Shown here: one piece after another, positions 49,965-59,355 of the stretch
Position numbering within the stretch: the first letter of the stretch is position 1
Layout: each line of letters begins with the position of its first letter
DNA from: Gammaproteobacteria bacterium
GTDB lineage: Bacteria; Pseudomonadota; Gammaproteobacteria; Pseudomonadales; JAUIET01
DNA: 64,000 nucleotides
Direction: 5' to 3'
Assembly (NCBI GenBank): GCA_030431775.1
Contig: JAUIHW010000001.1
Span: 196,900 to 260,899, forward strand
Notes under the pieces: model-generated
Told to the model about the DNA's origin: nothing
What the model saw: the letters and a program-made list of their open reading frames with translations, nothing else
The model's database searches: none
Position numbers and translations under genes: made by a program

Positions 49965-50600
49965 ATGAACAAGCACGATGAGCAGGCCAGCCCGCTGGAC
50001 CCCGATCAGGCGCCGGTCAGCCCGGCACTGCAGGCTGCCCTGACGCAAGCCCGGTGGCACCTGCTCGCGCTGCTGGCCGCGCTCACGCTTTTTGCAGCTG
50101 CCGAAAGTTGGTTGCTGCTCACTGACATGGCGCTTGCTCGCGTGTTTGCGCTGTTAGCCGGGTTGATTGCCGGGCTGGCGCTGGCCCAATTGGTGCATGA
50201 GTGGGGACATTATCTGGGCGCACGCCTGAGTGGCGCGACGGTGCCTATGAAACCTGAGCCCGCTTTGTTGGCCTACGATTTTGATTTTCAGGCGAATTCA
50301 CCGCGTCAGTTCCTGTGGATGAGCGTCGGTGGCAGCCTGGGTAATATTGTGGCGATACTGTTGGTCTGCTGGCTCATTCCACTCGACTACCCACACCGGG
50401 TTGCCATGCTGGCGGCAACTGTTGGCGCGGCCGTTTTCGTCGCTGTGCTTGAGTGGCCGATCATCAACCATGCGCGCCGCCATCAGGACCCAATGGGCGC
50501 GCTGGTCCACCAGTTTGGCGATGGCTTGGCGCCGGTATTTCGCCGCTCAATCAGCGCGGGCGTGCTTGCCGCTGTACTGTTGTACTGGTGGCTGTGTTAG
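49965..50600 (+). CDS. Membrane protein with HEWGH motif (M50-like)
   Basis: 211 residues, about five membrane helices. The second helix carries AQLVHEWGHYLGARLSGATV, an HExxH motif inside a membrane segment, as in M50 site-2-protease-like proteins. The second M50 signature (N-P-D-G) is not seen; EWPIINHARRHQDPMGAL occupies the position. It may be an inactive or divergent relative. Located 18 bp after apbC on the same strand. Substrate unknown. Confidence 0.6.
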   Translation: MNKHDEQASPLDPDQAPVSPALQAALTQARWHLLALLAALTLFAAAESWLLLTDMALARVFALLAGLIAGLALAQLVHEWGHYLGARLSGATVPMKPEPALLAYDFDFQANSPRQFLWMSVGGSLGNIVAILLVCWLIPLDYPHRVAMLAATVGAAVFVAVLEWPIINHARRHQDPMGALVHQFGDGLAPVFRRSISAGVLAAVLLYWWLC

Positions 50601-50633
50601 GCCTTTGGTGGGCAGGGGACATAACCGCTTCAG

Positions 50634-51371
50634 TCAGAATGGCGCCGAGCCGCCATCCACGCCAAACAGCTGGCCGGTAATCCAACTGGCCTCTTCCGAC
50701 GCCAGAAAACCCACGATATAACCGGCGTCAGCGGGCGTGCCGAGCCGACCGCAGGGAATACCTTTGATGGCGTGTGCGGTAAATTCTTCGGGCACGGTAT
50801 CCATCAGGCCAAGAGCAACGGCATTGCAGGTAACACCATTCGCGGCCACTTCCTGAGAGATGTGGCGCATCAGGTTGGCCGCGCCAGCCTTGGCGGCGCC
50901 ATAAATCGAAACACCGATATTCAGGCCCATACGCCCGGCGGCTGAGCTGATGGTGATGACACGGCCCCAGCCGCGCGTAGTCATGCCGTCCAGAACGGCG
51001 TGAGTGCAATGCATCACACCATACAGGTTAACATCAACGAACTTGGGCCAGTTTTCCGGTAATGAATCTTTAAAGGCGGCCATTTCCATGGGCACAGCCC
51101 CTGCATTGCCGACATTGTTGATCAGTATGTCAATCGGCCCCAGCTCAGCAATACTGGCCCGTACTGCGCCGGCGTCGGTGACATCGAAGACCGCTGTGCT
51201 GGCCTGAAAGCCGGCCGATGTCAGCTCTGCCACGGTGCTGTCGGCTTTGGCCTGATCCAGGTCGTTCACCACAACGGTGGCACCCTGTCGCGCCAATTGC
51301 CGGACAATGCCCTGACCGACGCCGCTGCCAGCGCCCGTCACCAACGCCGTCTTGCCGTCAAGATTCAACAT
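50634..51371 (-). CDS. SDR-family oxidoreductase
   Basis: 245-residue short-chain dehydrogenase. Cofactor loop ALVTGAGSGVGQGIVRQLA, structural LINNVGNAG, catalytic Ser in ITISSAAGRMG and Y-x3-K in SIYGAAKAGAANLMRH. VVVNDLDQAKAD after beta2 favours NAD(H). Lies 32 bp after the thiolase gene, so a role as hydroxyacyl-CoA dehydrogenase in beta-oxidation-like steps is plausible. Confidence 0.86.
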   Translation of the reverse strand: MLNLDGKTALVTGAGSGVGQGIVRQLARQGATVVVNDLDQAKADSTVAELTSAGFQASTAVFDVTDAGAVRASIAELGPIDILINNVGNAGAVPMEMAAFKDSLPENWPKFVDVNLYGVMHCTHAVLDGMTTRGWGRVITISSAAGRMGLNIGVSIYGAAKAGAANLMRHISQEVAANGVTCNAVALGLMDTVPEEFTAHAIKGIPCGRLGTPADAGYIVGFLASEEASWITGQLFGVDGGSAPF

Positions 51372-51403
51372 TACACGCTCCTTTTGGTTGTATTGGCCCC
51401 GTG

Positions 51404-52597
51404 TTATAGCCGTTCAAAGATGGCTGCAATACCCTGGCCACCACCGATGCACAAGGTGACCAGCGCGTACCGTCCGCCCGTTCGGTGCAGTTCGTAGATG
51501 GCCTTGGTTGTCAGCACTGCACCACTGGCACCCACCGGATGACCCAGTGCTATTGCGCCGCCGTTGGGATTGGTGCGCTCGGCCGGAAGCTTGAGCTCAT
51601 TGGCGACTGACATGGCCTGCGCCGCGAAGGCTTCGTTTGACTCAATCACATCCAGATCATCCACACTCAGTCCGGCGCGCTGCAGGGCAGTCTGGCTGGC
51701 GCCGACGGGCCCAATGCCCATGATTTCCGGCGGCACGCCACAGCGACCATAGGAAACCAGCCTTGCCAGCGGCTTCGCACCCAGCGCTTTGGACCGGCTT
51801 GCACTGGCCAGTACAATCATGGCCGCGCCATCGTTTATGCCAGAAGCATTGCCGGCGGTCACTGTGCCACCGTCGCGTTTGAATGCAGGCCGCAGTCCGG
51901 ACAGGGCGTCCGTGGTCGTGTCGCCACGCACATGCTCGTCGGTGTCAAAAATCACCGAGCCCTTGCGGGTCTTTATTTCGTAGGGAGCAATCTGTTCCCT
52001 AAAATAACCCGCATCGCTGGCCGCAGCCGCTCGGCGTTGGCTTTCAGCAGCAAATTCGTCTTGCGCTTCGCGGCTCAGCTGGTACTTTTCAGCCAGGTTT
52101 TCGGCTGTGATACCCATGTGGTAATCGTTAAACGGGTCGGTCAGTGCGGACATCATTTCATCCGTGGCGACGGCATCGCCCATGCGTTGTCCCCAACGCG
52201 CCGACGTCATCAAGTGGCCGGAACGACTCATGGACTCCGCACCCCCGGCGACGGCGACATCCACCTCGCCCAGTTGCAGCTGCTGGGCTGCAAAGACGAT
52301 GGCCTCAAGCCCGCTTCCGCACAGGCGGTTTAAAGTGAGCGATTGCGCGCTATTGGGCAAACCGGCGCCCAGTGCGACCCGGCGGCCGATGTAAGAATCT
52401 TTAGACTCTGTTCGAATGACGTGGCCCAGCACGCTGGACTGCACTTCCTCGGCGTCCACACCGGCACGTTCCAGTGCAACCCGGGTAACATGGGCGCCCA
52501 GTTCGGTTGGCGACACATCTTTAAGGCTTCCGCCAAACGAACCGATGGCTGTTCGTGCCGCCCCTAAAACCAAAACCTCATTCGTGGAATCAATCAT
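51404..52597 (-). CDS. Acetyl-CoA C-acyltransferase (thiolase)
   Basis: 397 residues. Active-site Cys in [20 protein letters not shown] near residue 88, then [38 protein letters not shown] with the catalytic His, and a C-terminal [18 protein letters not shown] with the second Cys. This is the degradative/acetoacetyl-CoA thiolase class. Followed on the same strand by the SDR gene. Confidence 0.92.
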   Translation of the reverse strand: MIDSTNEVLVLGAARTAIGSFGGSLKDVSPTELGAHVTRVALERAGVDAEEVQSSVLGHVIRTESKDSYIGRRVALGAGLPNSAQSLTLNRLCGSGLEAIVFAAQQLQLGEVDVAVAGGAESMSRSGHLMTSARWGQRMGDAVATDEMMSALTDPFNDYHMGITAENLAEKYQLSREAQDEFAAESQRRAAAASDAGYFREQIAPYEIKTRKGSVIFDTDEHVRGDTTTDALSGLRPAFKRDGGTVTAGNASGINDGAAMIVLASASRSKALGAKPLARLVSYGRCGVPPEIMGIGPVGASQTALQRAGLSVDDLDVIESNEAFAAQAMSVANELKLPAERTNPNGGAIALGHPVGASGAVLTTKAIYELHRTGGRYALVTLCIGGGQGIAAIFERL

Positions 52598-52601
52598 TTT
52601 G

Positions 52602-53516
52602 TTACCTCTGAGTTGTTGAAAAACCGGTGTTTGCCGGCTCCGGCTCGCTGCCAGTCAGTGCCTGAAAGGCAACCGCCAGCAGAATAATCGTGCCGCCAAT
52701 CAGGCTCGCCGCAGTGGGTGTCTCGCCCACGCCCAGCCAGACCCAAACCGGCGACAATACTACTTCCAGCATGGCCAGCAGGCTGATTTGTGCAGCAGGT
52801 ACGTGTGCCGCACCCAGGGTTAGCAACAATCCACCCATGCCGACCTGGAATGCTCCCATTGCCAAACAGATTGCAGCGTCACCTAAAGGAATGCTCAAAC
52901 TGTCTTCCGCCAGGGCCGCGACCAAGGCCAGCATTACCCCGGACCAGGCAATTGCCGGTAGCATATTACCATTGCGTCCGGCGCGAACACAGACGGTAAA
53001 CAGGCCGTAGCAGACGGCCATGGCAAACGCCCAGGCAATCCCCAGCCAACCGCGGGCACTGAGCCCCCCCTGCACCATGACCAGCACGCCAGTGATGGCC
53101 AGGCCAACTGCTATCCAGGTGCGCGTGGGAACCCGCTCACGAAGAAAAACCCAGCCGCCGAAGGCCCCGAATAAGGGCGCCAGCGATACGATGAACATGG
53201 CATTGGCCACGGTGGTGTGCAGCATGGCGTAAATGATGCTGAGCGAGGCCCCGGCAAAAAATGCCCCGGCTCCGATCTCCAACCAGCTCGGTTGCCTGAT
53301 ACTGCGCAATAAACTGGTTGAATCGCGATACAACAGAAAGAGCAGCATGAACAGAGCCATGCCCAGAGAGCGGTAGAAAACTATCTGCAGGCCATCGGCC
53401 TGTTGCAGCGAGCGGACTGCAATACCGGCGGTGCTAAGAAAAAAACCACCAGCAATGACCAGCAGCACGCAGCGCCGATACTCTTTTTGGGCAGTGACTG
53501 GCGGGTCGAATTGCAT
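52602..53516 (-). CDS. DMT/EamA-family transporter
   Basis: 304 residues, ten membrane helices arranged as two EamA repeats (GGFFLSTAGIAVRSLQQADG in the first half, ALGAAHVPAAQISLLAMLE-like FxxxLxxxP signature in the second). Probable metabolite exporter. Starts at ATG 53516 and ends just before the thiolase gene, four bases apart, so the three genes 52602-50634 may form a unit. Confidence 0.83.
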   Translation of the reverse strand: MQFDPPVTAQKEYRRCVLLVIAGGFFLSTAGIAVRSLQQADGLQIVFYRSLGMALFMLLFLLYRDSTSLLRSIRQPSWLEIGAGAFFAGASLSIIYAMLHTTVANAMFIVSLAPLFGAFGGWVFLRERVPTRTWIAVGLAITGVLVMVQGGLSARGWLGIAWAFAMAVCYGLFTVCVRAGRNGNMLPAIAWSGVMLALVAALAEDSLSIPLGDAAICLAMGAFQVGMGGLLLTLGAAHVPAAQISLLAMLEVVLSPVWVWLGVGETPTAASLIGGTIILLAVAFQALTGSEPEPANTGFSTTQR

Positions 53517-53591
53517 GCGGCGCCCGATCTGGAAAACGCGGCACTATAGAGCATCACGAAAGGATAGGCCAGCCGGCAGCGGTCCTGGTGG

Positions 53592-54542
53592 TCAGTGGAG
53601 ACGGCGTACCCGTTTGCTGGCCAGGTCGATAGCGTAGATGTGTTCGCTGCCGGTCACCAGAATGCGCTGATTGGCAGCATCCAGCAGGCAGCGGCGAACG
53701 GTATCAACAGTGCTGCCAGACAGAGCATGCTGTTGCCGCTGGCCTGTCACCAGGTCGACTTCAGTCAGGGAGGCAGGGCTCAGCGCGTAAGCGACGAGGC
53801 CATCCGGATGGAAGGCGACCCGCTCCGCGTCGCTGAGGTCCGGGCCAGCACCGATGTCTGCTGATGCCAGTATGCGGCGCTCACCGCTGTCCGGGTCGAC
53901 AGCAACAATTGCCCCGCGGCCCCGGTCAAACACCAGCAGGCGGTCTTGGGTGCGGTCGAGCTGGAGTTGTATTGGGTCAAACCAGTCGGGCCCGCTGCCG
54001 CTATTTGGCCCGGAAAACTCATAGCGGAGGCGCTCAGCTGCATCGATCGCCAGTAAGGAACCACTGCGTTCATCGATCAAAAAGGCCCGCTGACGTTCAG
54101 GCTCCATAACGGCATCAGAGGCGTTATCGTAAAGGTAGCCCCGTTCCACTGTCAGGCGGGCAGCATTGTTGTTTTGCGTGCCCAAAGCGTCAGTCGCAGA
54201 GATGGTAATCTCGTTCGGGCCTGGGGTCAGGCTGACTGTTGCTGACCAGGTCGTGAACTGGTTGTCCGACGTGGCATCCAGACCATTGACCGTCACCCGC
54301 GCAACGCCGTCCGGGTCGGCGGCTGTGCCTTCGATGATGATTTCTTCAGCGGCGCTGAGCGCGCCGTCGGGTGGTGCGGTGATCGTGAGCTCGGGCCCGC
54401 TATTTACTGGCGCAGGAGCCGGAGCAGGTGGGTTGGAAACTGGCTGGCGCGCCGGCTCTTCGCCGCCTCCACCGCCTCCGCTGCAGGCCAACAATAGCGA
54501 TGAACAGAGCGCAAGACTGAAGATTGTATGAGATTTGAGCAC
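53592..54542 (-). CDS. Putative lipoprotein with Ig-like and beta-propeller-like regions
   Basis: 316 residues starting at GTG 54542. Lipobox LLA-C followed by a Gly run (CSGGGGGGEEP) and a Pro/Ala linker. Residues about 50-135 form an Ig-like/big-domain stretch (ITAPPDGALSAAEEIIIEGT, NGLDATSDNQFTTWSATVSL). The rest repeats D-x-x-x-x-x-L-L-V-F/A-I-D units (RTQDRLLVFDRGRGAIVAVD) like a beta-propeller. It looks cut short for a full propeller, but no frameshift is visible. Function unknown. Confidence 0.68.
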   Translation of the reverse strand: MLKSHTIFSLALCSSLLLACSGGGGGGEEPARQPVSNPPAPAPAPVNSGPELTITAPPDGALSAAEEIIIEGTAADPDGVARVTVNGLDATSDNQFTTWSATVSLTPGPNEITISATDALGTQNNNAARLTVERGYLYDNASDAVMEPERQRAFLIDERSGSLLAIDAAERLRYEFSGPNSGSGPDWFDPIQLQLDRTQDRLLVFDRGRGAIVAVDPDSGERRILASADIGAGPDLSDAERVAFHPDGLVAYALSPASLTEVDLVTGQRQQHALSGSTVDTVRRCLLDAANQRILVTGSEHIYAIDLASKRVRRLH

Positions 54543-54610
54543 TGTTACATTCCGTGTAAACAGCTGGATGAGTTACTTTAAGGCTAGCACAAATCAGGCT
54601 GCGGACCGGT

Positions 54611-55546
54611 CTATGCGGGTTTGCCGTGACCCGGGTATATGTTGATCATGGCCTCGCCAAGTTCTCGATAGGCCGCATCAAAGGGTGAGTTTTCCCGCCA
54701 GGCCAGGCCGATTCCGCGGTGGCTGCCGGGTGGCATTGGCCTTGTGTCGAGCTTAAGACCCTTCATGAGCGGGCTGGCTAAGGCCATTTCAGGGATGTAT
54801 GTGACCCCGAGATCCTGAGCGACCATGTGCAGCAGCGTGGTGATGCTGGTGGATTCGTAACGGCTGATCTGAGACTGCTGACGCGAACCCTGCAGCCGGC
54901 ATTCGCTGAGCGCGTGGTCGCGAAGGCAGTGGCCGTCTTTCAGCAAAATAACGGCTTCATCCGGTAACCGCCCGGAAAAGGTCTTCTTCTTACTTTGTTC
55001 GTCGTTCAGCCACTTGCTGTTGTGGCGGAAAGCCAGATGGAAGGCGTCATCAAACAGTGGCATGACGGTCGTGCCGGGCAGCTCGTAGGGAAGCGCGATC
55101 AGAATAAGGTCCACCTCACCGGCGCGCAGGGCGGTGTACGCGTCGGCTGTCTGCAATTCGCTAAGAATAAGTTCCAGTTCGGTAAAATGACGTTGCAGTT
55201 TCGGCAGCACCCGCGGCAGAAGAAAGGGCGCAATTGTTGGAATAACTGCCAGATTGACGGCGGAACTCAAGGGGTTCTGTTGGCTGCGGGCAATTTCGCT
55301 GAGGTCTTCCAGACGGGTAATAATGTCTTGCGTACGTTTGACGACCTCCTCGCCGGCCTGGGTGATTTGTACGCTGCGATTGCTGCGCTCGAATAGCTGG
55401 CACTCCAGCGTGGATTCCAGTTCTCGGATGGCGATGCTGAACGCAGATTGAGAAACAAAACAACTTTCCGCCGCGCGTCCAAAGTGCTGCTCTCTGGCCA
55501 GCGCCAGCAGGTATTGCAGCTGGCGGGTGGTAGGCAGGTTTTTCAT
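54611..55546 (-). CDS. oxyR: Hydrogen-peroxide-sensing regulator OxyR
   Basis: 311-residue LysR-type regulator. The DNA-binding helices contain HFGRAAESCFVSQSAFSIAI. The redox pair is LLKDGHCLRDHALSECRLQG: two Cys nine positions apart, as C199 and C208 of E. coli OxyR. It is divergent from a peroxiredoxin-glutaredoxin fusion gene, a typical OxyR target. Confidence 0.9.
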   Translation of the reverse strand: MKNLPTTRQLQYLLALAREQHFGRAAESCFVSQSAFSIAIRELESTLECQLFERSNRSVQITQAGEEVVKRTQDIITRLEDLSEIARSQQNPLSSAVNLAVIPTIAPFLLPRVLPKLQRHFTELELILSELQTADAYTALRAGEVDLILIALPYELPGTTVMPLFDDAFHLAFRHNSKWLNDEQSKKKTFSGRLPDEAVILLKDGHCLRDHALSECRLQGSRQQSQISRYESTSITTLLHMVAQDLGVTYIPEMALASPLMKGLKLDTRPMPPGSHRGIGLAWRENSPFDAAYRELGEAMINIYPGHGKPA

Positions 55547-55557
55547 ACTCTTATGAT

Positions 55558-55594
55558 AGGGTCAATCGATTAAAGTAATCTAATAATAATATTT
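55558..55594. promoter_or_regulatory. Candidate OxyR site between oxyR and the peroxiredoxin gene
   Basis: ATAGGGTCAATCGAT (55558-55572) fits one half of the OxyR consensus ATAG-N-T-N3-A-N-C-T-A-T at most positions. A 7-bp spacer and a weaker second half (55580-55594, AT-rich) follow. Position in the divergent gap supports it; the match is imperfect. Confidence 0.35.
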
Positions 55595-55654
55595 TATTAA
55601 TGGTGTGTCACGGCTTAGAATTTCTTCCGATGTAATCAATTGGAGATTTTCACC

Positions 55655-56404
55655 ATGACTGAAGAATTTGCCAACCGAGAAGGCCAGAAAGTACCTGACG
55701 TCAGCCTGCGATACCGCGATGGCGACGATTGGGCACAATGCAGCACCGGAGATTTTTTTGCCGGCCGGAAAGTAATCGTTTTCTCCCTGCCTGGCGCGTT
55801 TACTCCAACCTGTTCGTCCACTCATGTGCCACGGTTCAATGAGTTGGCCGACACGTTCAAGGCCAACGGTATCGATGAAATCGTTTGCATGTCCGTCAAC
55901 GACCCGTTCGTGATGCAGTCCTGGCAGCAGGACCAGGGTGCTGACAAACTGCGGTTTTTGCCTGACGGCAACGGTGCCTTTACTGAAGGCATGGGTATGC
56001 TGGTGGACAAGCAGGACCTGAACTTCGGTAAACGGTCCTGGCGCTATTCAATGTTGGTTAACGATGGCACGATAGAGAAAATGTTCATAGAGCCAAATGT
56101 CCCGGGAGACCCATTTGAGGTTTCCGACGCGGACACAATGCTCAGCTATGTTAACGCTGACGCGAAGCTGCCGCCTGCGATCAGCCTGTTCTCCAAGCCG
56201 GGCTGCGGTCATTGCACGCGGGCGAAACAGGCTCTGGCGGATGCCGGTATGGCGTTTGAGGAGATCAGGCTTGGTGGCGACCAGCTCAGCCTGGCGACCC
56301 TGACTGCGGTCACTGGCGAGCAGACCACTCCTCAGGTGTTTGTCGACGGACAACGTATTGGTGGGGCCGACCAGCTCGAGGCCTGGTTGTCCCAGCGCCA
56401 GTAA
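55655..56404 (+). CDS. Peroxiredoxin-glutaredoxin fusion (hybrid Prx5-Grx)
   Basis: 249 residues. Residues 1-165 are a Prx5-type peroxiredoxin with the peroxidatic Cys in VFSLPGAFTPTCSSTHVPRF. Residues 170-249 are a glutaredoxin with SLFSKPGCGHCTRAKQALAD (C-x2-C) and TTPQVFVDGQRIGG. Such fusions reduce peroxides with glutathione, the Grx domain recycling the Prx domain. ATG 55655 follows GGAG; an ATG five codons earlier is an alternative. Divergent from oxyR, so probably peroxide-inducible. Confidence 0.93.
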   Translation: MTEEFANREGQKVPDVSLRYRDGDDWAQCSTGDFFAGRKVIVFSLPGAFTPTCSSTHVPRFNELADTFKANGIDEIVCMSVNDPFVMQSWQQDQGADKLRFLPDGNGAFTEGMGMLVDKQDLNFGKRSWRYSMLVNDGTIEKMFIEPNVPGDPFEVSDADTMLSYVNADAKLPPAISLFSKPGCGHCTRAKQALADAGMAFEEIRLGGDQLSLATLTAVTGEQTTPQVFVDGQRIGGADQLEAWLSQRQ

Positions 56405-56417
56405 GCCAACGCGGGCT

Positions 56418-57323
56418 TTAATACCCGGCGACTGAATCGACTGGCGAGAGCAATGTCTCGCCGGCGAGATAGCGTCGGGTATTTTCCACGATATGCGCTC
56501 GTAACAGACGTATTCCCATTTCTGGGGTGTTGCCTACATGTGGCGTAATCAGGCACCTTGGCTCCTGCCACAGAGGGTGGCCGCTGGGTAAAGGCTCTGG
56601 GTCGGTCACATCCAATGCGGCCGCGCCAATTTCGCCCTGCCTGAGTGCGGTAACCAGGTCATCGGTCACAATATGGCCCCCGCGCGCGACGTTAATCACA
56701 CAGGCATCGGGCTTCATCAGGCGGAACTCCTCGGCGGCCAGTATTCCACTGGTGGCGTCGGTCAGAGCGAGTGCCAATACGATGATGTCGGCTTGCGGCA
56801 ATTCGGCATGCAATTGCTCAGCTTGTAGGGTTTTATCTGCACCCGGTAATGGCGTCGTATTGCGCCGTATCACAACCGTGTGACAGTTGAATGGCTTCAG
56901 CAGCGCCAGCAATTCTTCGGTAATACCGCCTCCGCCGAGTATCAACACTTGCTTGCCCTGTAGATTGTCACCGCGCGGTGATGCCCATTCCTGTTCCCGC
57001 GCATAGCCATGCAGGTTGTGCAGACAGGCCAGGGTCATGGCGAGTACGTGCTCGGCAACCGGCCCGGCATAAATGCCTTTCCCGCAGGTCCACCGGCGGC
57101 GATCATCCAACACGGCTATAAACGGCTCAATTCCAGCCCAGGGGAGTTGCACCCAGTCGATGCCGTCGTGAAGAATGTTGGCTAGATCGCCTGGCTGAGT
57201 GTCGCCCCAGATCAGGGCCGAGGCAGCCGAGACGTCATCGACAAGTTCGCCGCCGGCTTCCTGGACGGCGGAGCGCAGGAATTCATGACGGTGGTTGGTA
57301 GGCCAGACGGCGATCCTTTTCAT
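56418..57323 (-). CDS. D-isomer-specific 2-hydroxyacid dehydrogenase
   Basis: 301 residues from ATG 57323. The NAD(H)-binding motif is KQVLILGGGGITEELLALL. Catalytic residues are seen as Arg in VINVARGGHIVTDD, Glu in DVTDPEPLPSGHPLW and His in LITPHVGNTPEM. The likely reaction is reduction of a 2-keto acid (glyoxylate/hydroxypyruvate type). The frame is open upstream to 57473, but that part lacks fold features. Confidence 0.86.
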   Translation of the reverse strand: MKRIAVWPTNHRHEFLRSAVQEAGGELVDDVSAASALIWGDTQPGDLANILHDGIDWVQLPWAGIEPFIAVLDDRRRWTCGKGIYAGPVAEHVLAMTLACLHNLHGYAREQEWASPRGDNLQGKQVLILGGGGITEELLALLKPFNCHTVVIRRNTTPLPGADKTLQAEQLHAELPQADIIVLALALTDATSGILAAEEFRLMKPDACVINVARGGHIVTDDLVTALRQGEIGAAALDVTDPEPLPSGHPLWQEPRCLITPHVGNTPEMGIRLLRAHIVENTRRYLAGETLLSPVDSVAGY

Positions 57324-57502
57324 TATTAAACTGAATGTGCAGTGGGTTTCTTTGTGCTCGCTATTTTGACAAGATTGGCTATTCAATACTAGGTCCGTTC
57401 TTGAACAAGGCATAGCACTGGCAGCGCAAACCTCTGTACACTCGACCGTAGCTTGCCTAGAATGCAGCCCCATCTGGGATACGACAAGAGTATGCGACGT
57501 TA

Positions 57503-58066
57503 ATGAGTATTAAAGCAGACCGTTGGATAAGAGAGCAGGCCGCTAACGGCATGATTGAGCCATTTGAGCCTGGACAGGTGCGCGAGGCACAAAACGGCAA
57601 AGTTATCTCCTATGGAACGTCCAGCTATGGCTATGATGTTAGGTGCTCGAATGAGTTCAAGGTGTTCACTAATATCAACTCGGCAACAGTGGACCCTAAA
57701 GCCTTCGATGAGCGCAGTTTTGTGGATGTTGTCGGCGACGTATGCACCATTCCGCCGAACTCCTTTGCTCTGGCCAGCACGGTTGAATACTTTCGTATAC
57801 CCAGCAACGTACTGACCATCTGCCTGGGTAAGTCCACCTATGCGCGCTGCGGTATTATTGTGAACGTAACGCCGCTCGAGCCCGAATGGGAAGGGCATGT
57901 TACGCTGGAATTTTCTAACACTACCAGTTTGCCCGCCAAAATCTACGCGAATGAAGGCGTTGCCCAGATGCTGTTCTTCGAGTCGGACGAACAGTGCGAA
58001 ACCACCTACAAGGGACGTGGTGGCAAGTATCAGGGACAAACCGGTGTGACATTGCCGAAAGCCTGA
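57503..58066 (+). CDS. dcd: dCTP deaminase
   Basis: 187-residue trimeric enzyme making dUTP from dCTP. Conserved blocks: [60 protein letters not shown], and [20 protein letters not shown] with the catalytic Glu. The end [17 protein letters not shown] is the dCTP-binding tail. Length equals the Pseudomonas form. Confidence 0.95.
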   Translation: MSIKADRWIREQAANGMIEPFEPGQVREAQNGKVISYGTSSYGYDVRCSNEFKVFTNINSATVDPKAFDERSFVDVVGDVCTIPPNSFALASTVEYFRIPSNVLTICLGKSTYARCGIIVNVTPLEPEWEGHVTLEFSNTTSLPAKIYANEGVAQMLFFESDEQCETTYKGRGGKYQGQTGVTLPKA

Positions 58067-58179
58067 GCGGTTTTAGCGGCTGCGTGTCGGAATGTAAAAT
58101 CGATTTTTACGTCACATGCTGGTAAGCGTCATTCTGTTGCGGTAGGCTTTTCCTTCCAGTCGCCACAACGGAGTGCGCA

Positions 58180-59322
58180 ATGCCACGCACAGAAGCCTCT
58201 CGACACCGTTATTGGGTGCGCGCTGCAGAGCCGGCTTCAATAGTCAGTTGGCCTGCATGGTTCTATCTGCTTTGCTTACTGTTGCTGGCGCTGGTCGCTG
58301 TGTTCATGACAGCGCCTGCGATCGATCGTCAGGTAGAAGAAGCGGCACAGGCACGGCTGTCTGCTTCCGCCGATCGCCTGGGTTTGGCCGAGCTTGCAGT
58401 TGATGCAAATGGTCAGGGCGTGCACATTAGGGTAACCGCCAGTGGGGCTGACAAAGCCCTGATTGAAGATGTCGCCATGAGCAGTCGGTGTGATACTTGG
58501 TTGGCAGAGGGTCTGCTGTGTCCGAGCCGTGCGCATGTGCAACTGACCGAGGCTCAGCAGGCACGGTCCGAGAAGCCCAAACCTCCTGTGCAGCAGGCCA
58601 GGAGTCACCGCTTCTCAGTGCTGAAATCGACCACTGGATTGCTGATTGAAGGCGAACTGCCCGATGAAACTGTACGCACTGTTGTGCTTCATAGCATAGG
58701 TGCGGGGGGGGTGAACGTGAATGATGAATTGGCATTGACCGGCTCTGCCAGTGCCCACGATGATGTCTGGGCGGCCCGAACAGCAGCCGAACTTCTGCAA
58801 CAAGCTGATAGTGGCCGGGTTAGCTGGAATAACGGTGAGCTGTCAGCAAATTTGCTGTTGGCCGGAGAAAACGAGGCTGTGGTGCGTGAATTGTTCGCCC
58901 GAACTGATACGCCGGGGTCGTTCGGAGCACTGCAGATTCAGTTGATAGAAACGGTTGATCGTTGTGATCAGCAGTTCTCGACCCTGTTGAGTGAAAACAC
59001 GATTCGTTTTAACAGCGGCAGTGCGTCCATTTCCTCTGCTAGCGATGCGTTGCTTGACCAGGTGGCTGAACTGGCCCAGCAATGCGATTTGCAACTGGAT
59101 GTTGAAGGGCATACCGATAGTAGCGGGGATGAGGCTTTTAATCAGCAACTCAGTCTGAATCGGGCCAACGCTGTGATTGCTGCGCTGGCGGAACGTGGTG
59201 TGGATGCGCTTCGGTTCACTGCCTATGGCTATGGTGCGCAACGCCCTGTAGGTGACAACGCCACTGCAGACGGCCGTCGACTTAACCGTCGAATCGAAAT
59301 CAAAGCGACGCGGATTCAATAA
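58180..59322 (+). CDS. OmpA-family protein with BON-like repeats, inner-membrane anchored
   Basis: 380 residues. One N-terminal membrane helix (WFYLLCLLLLALVAVFMTA), then two or more BON-like repeats (VHIRVTASGADKALIEDVAM; FSVLKSTTGLLIEGELPDET), and a C-terminal OmpA peptidoglycan-binding domain (DVEGHTDSSGDEAFNQQLSL, NRANAVIAAL, RRLNRRIEI). The layout resembles ArfA/OmpATb of mycobacteria. A GGAG ribosome site precedes the ATG. It lies 33 bp before the coiled-coil/HhH gene and probably shares its transcript. Confidence 0.8.
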   Translation: MPRTEASRHRYWVRAAEPASIVSWPAWFYLLCLLLLALVAVFMTAPAIDRQVEEAAQARLSASADRLGLAELAVDANGQGVHIRVTASGADKALIEDVAMSSRCDTWLAEGLLCPSRAHVQLTEAQQARSEKPKPPVQQARSHRFSVLKSTTGLLIEGELPDETVRTVVLHSIGAGGVNVNDELALTGSASAHDDVWAARTAAELLQQADSGRVSWNNGELSANLLLAGENEAVVRELFARTDTPGSFGALQIQLIETVDRCDQQFSTLLSENTIRFNSGSASISSASDALLDQVAELAQQCDLQLDVEGHTDSSGDEAFNQQLSLNRANAVIAALAERGVDALRFTAYGYGAQRPVGDNATADGRRLNRRIEIKATRIQ

Positions 59323-59355
59323 CGCCACCGGCTCATTGTTTGCAGGAGAAGAACC

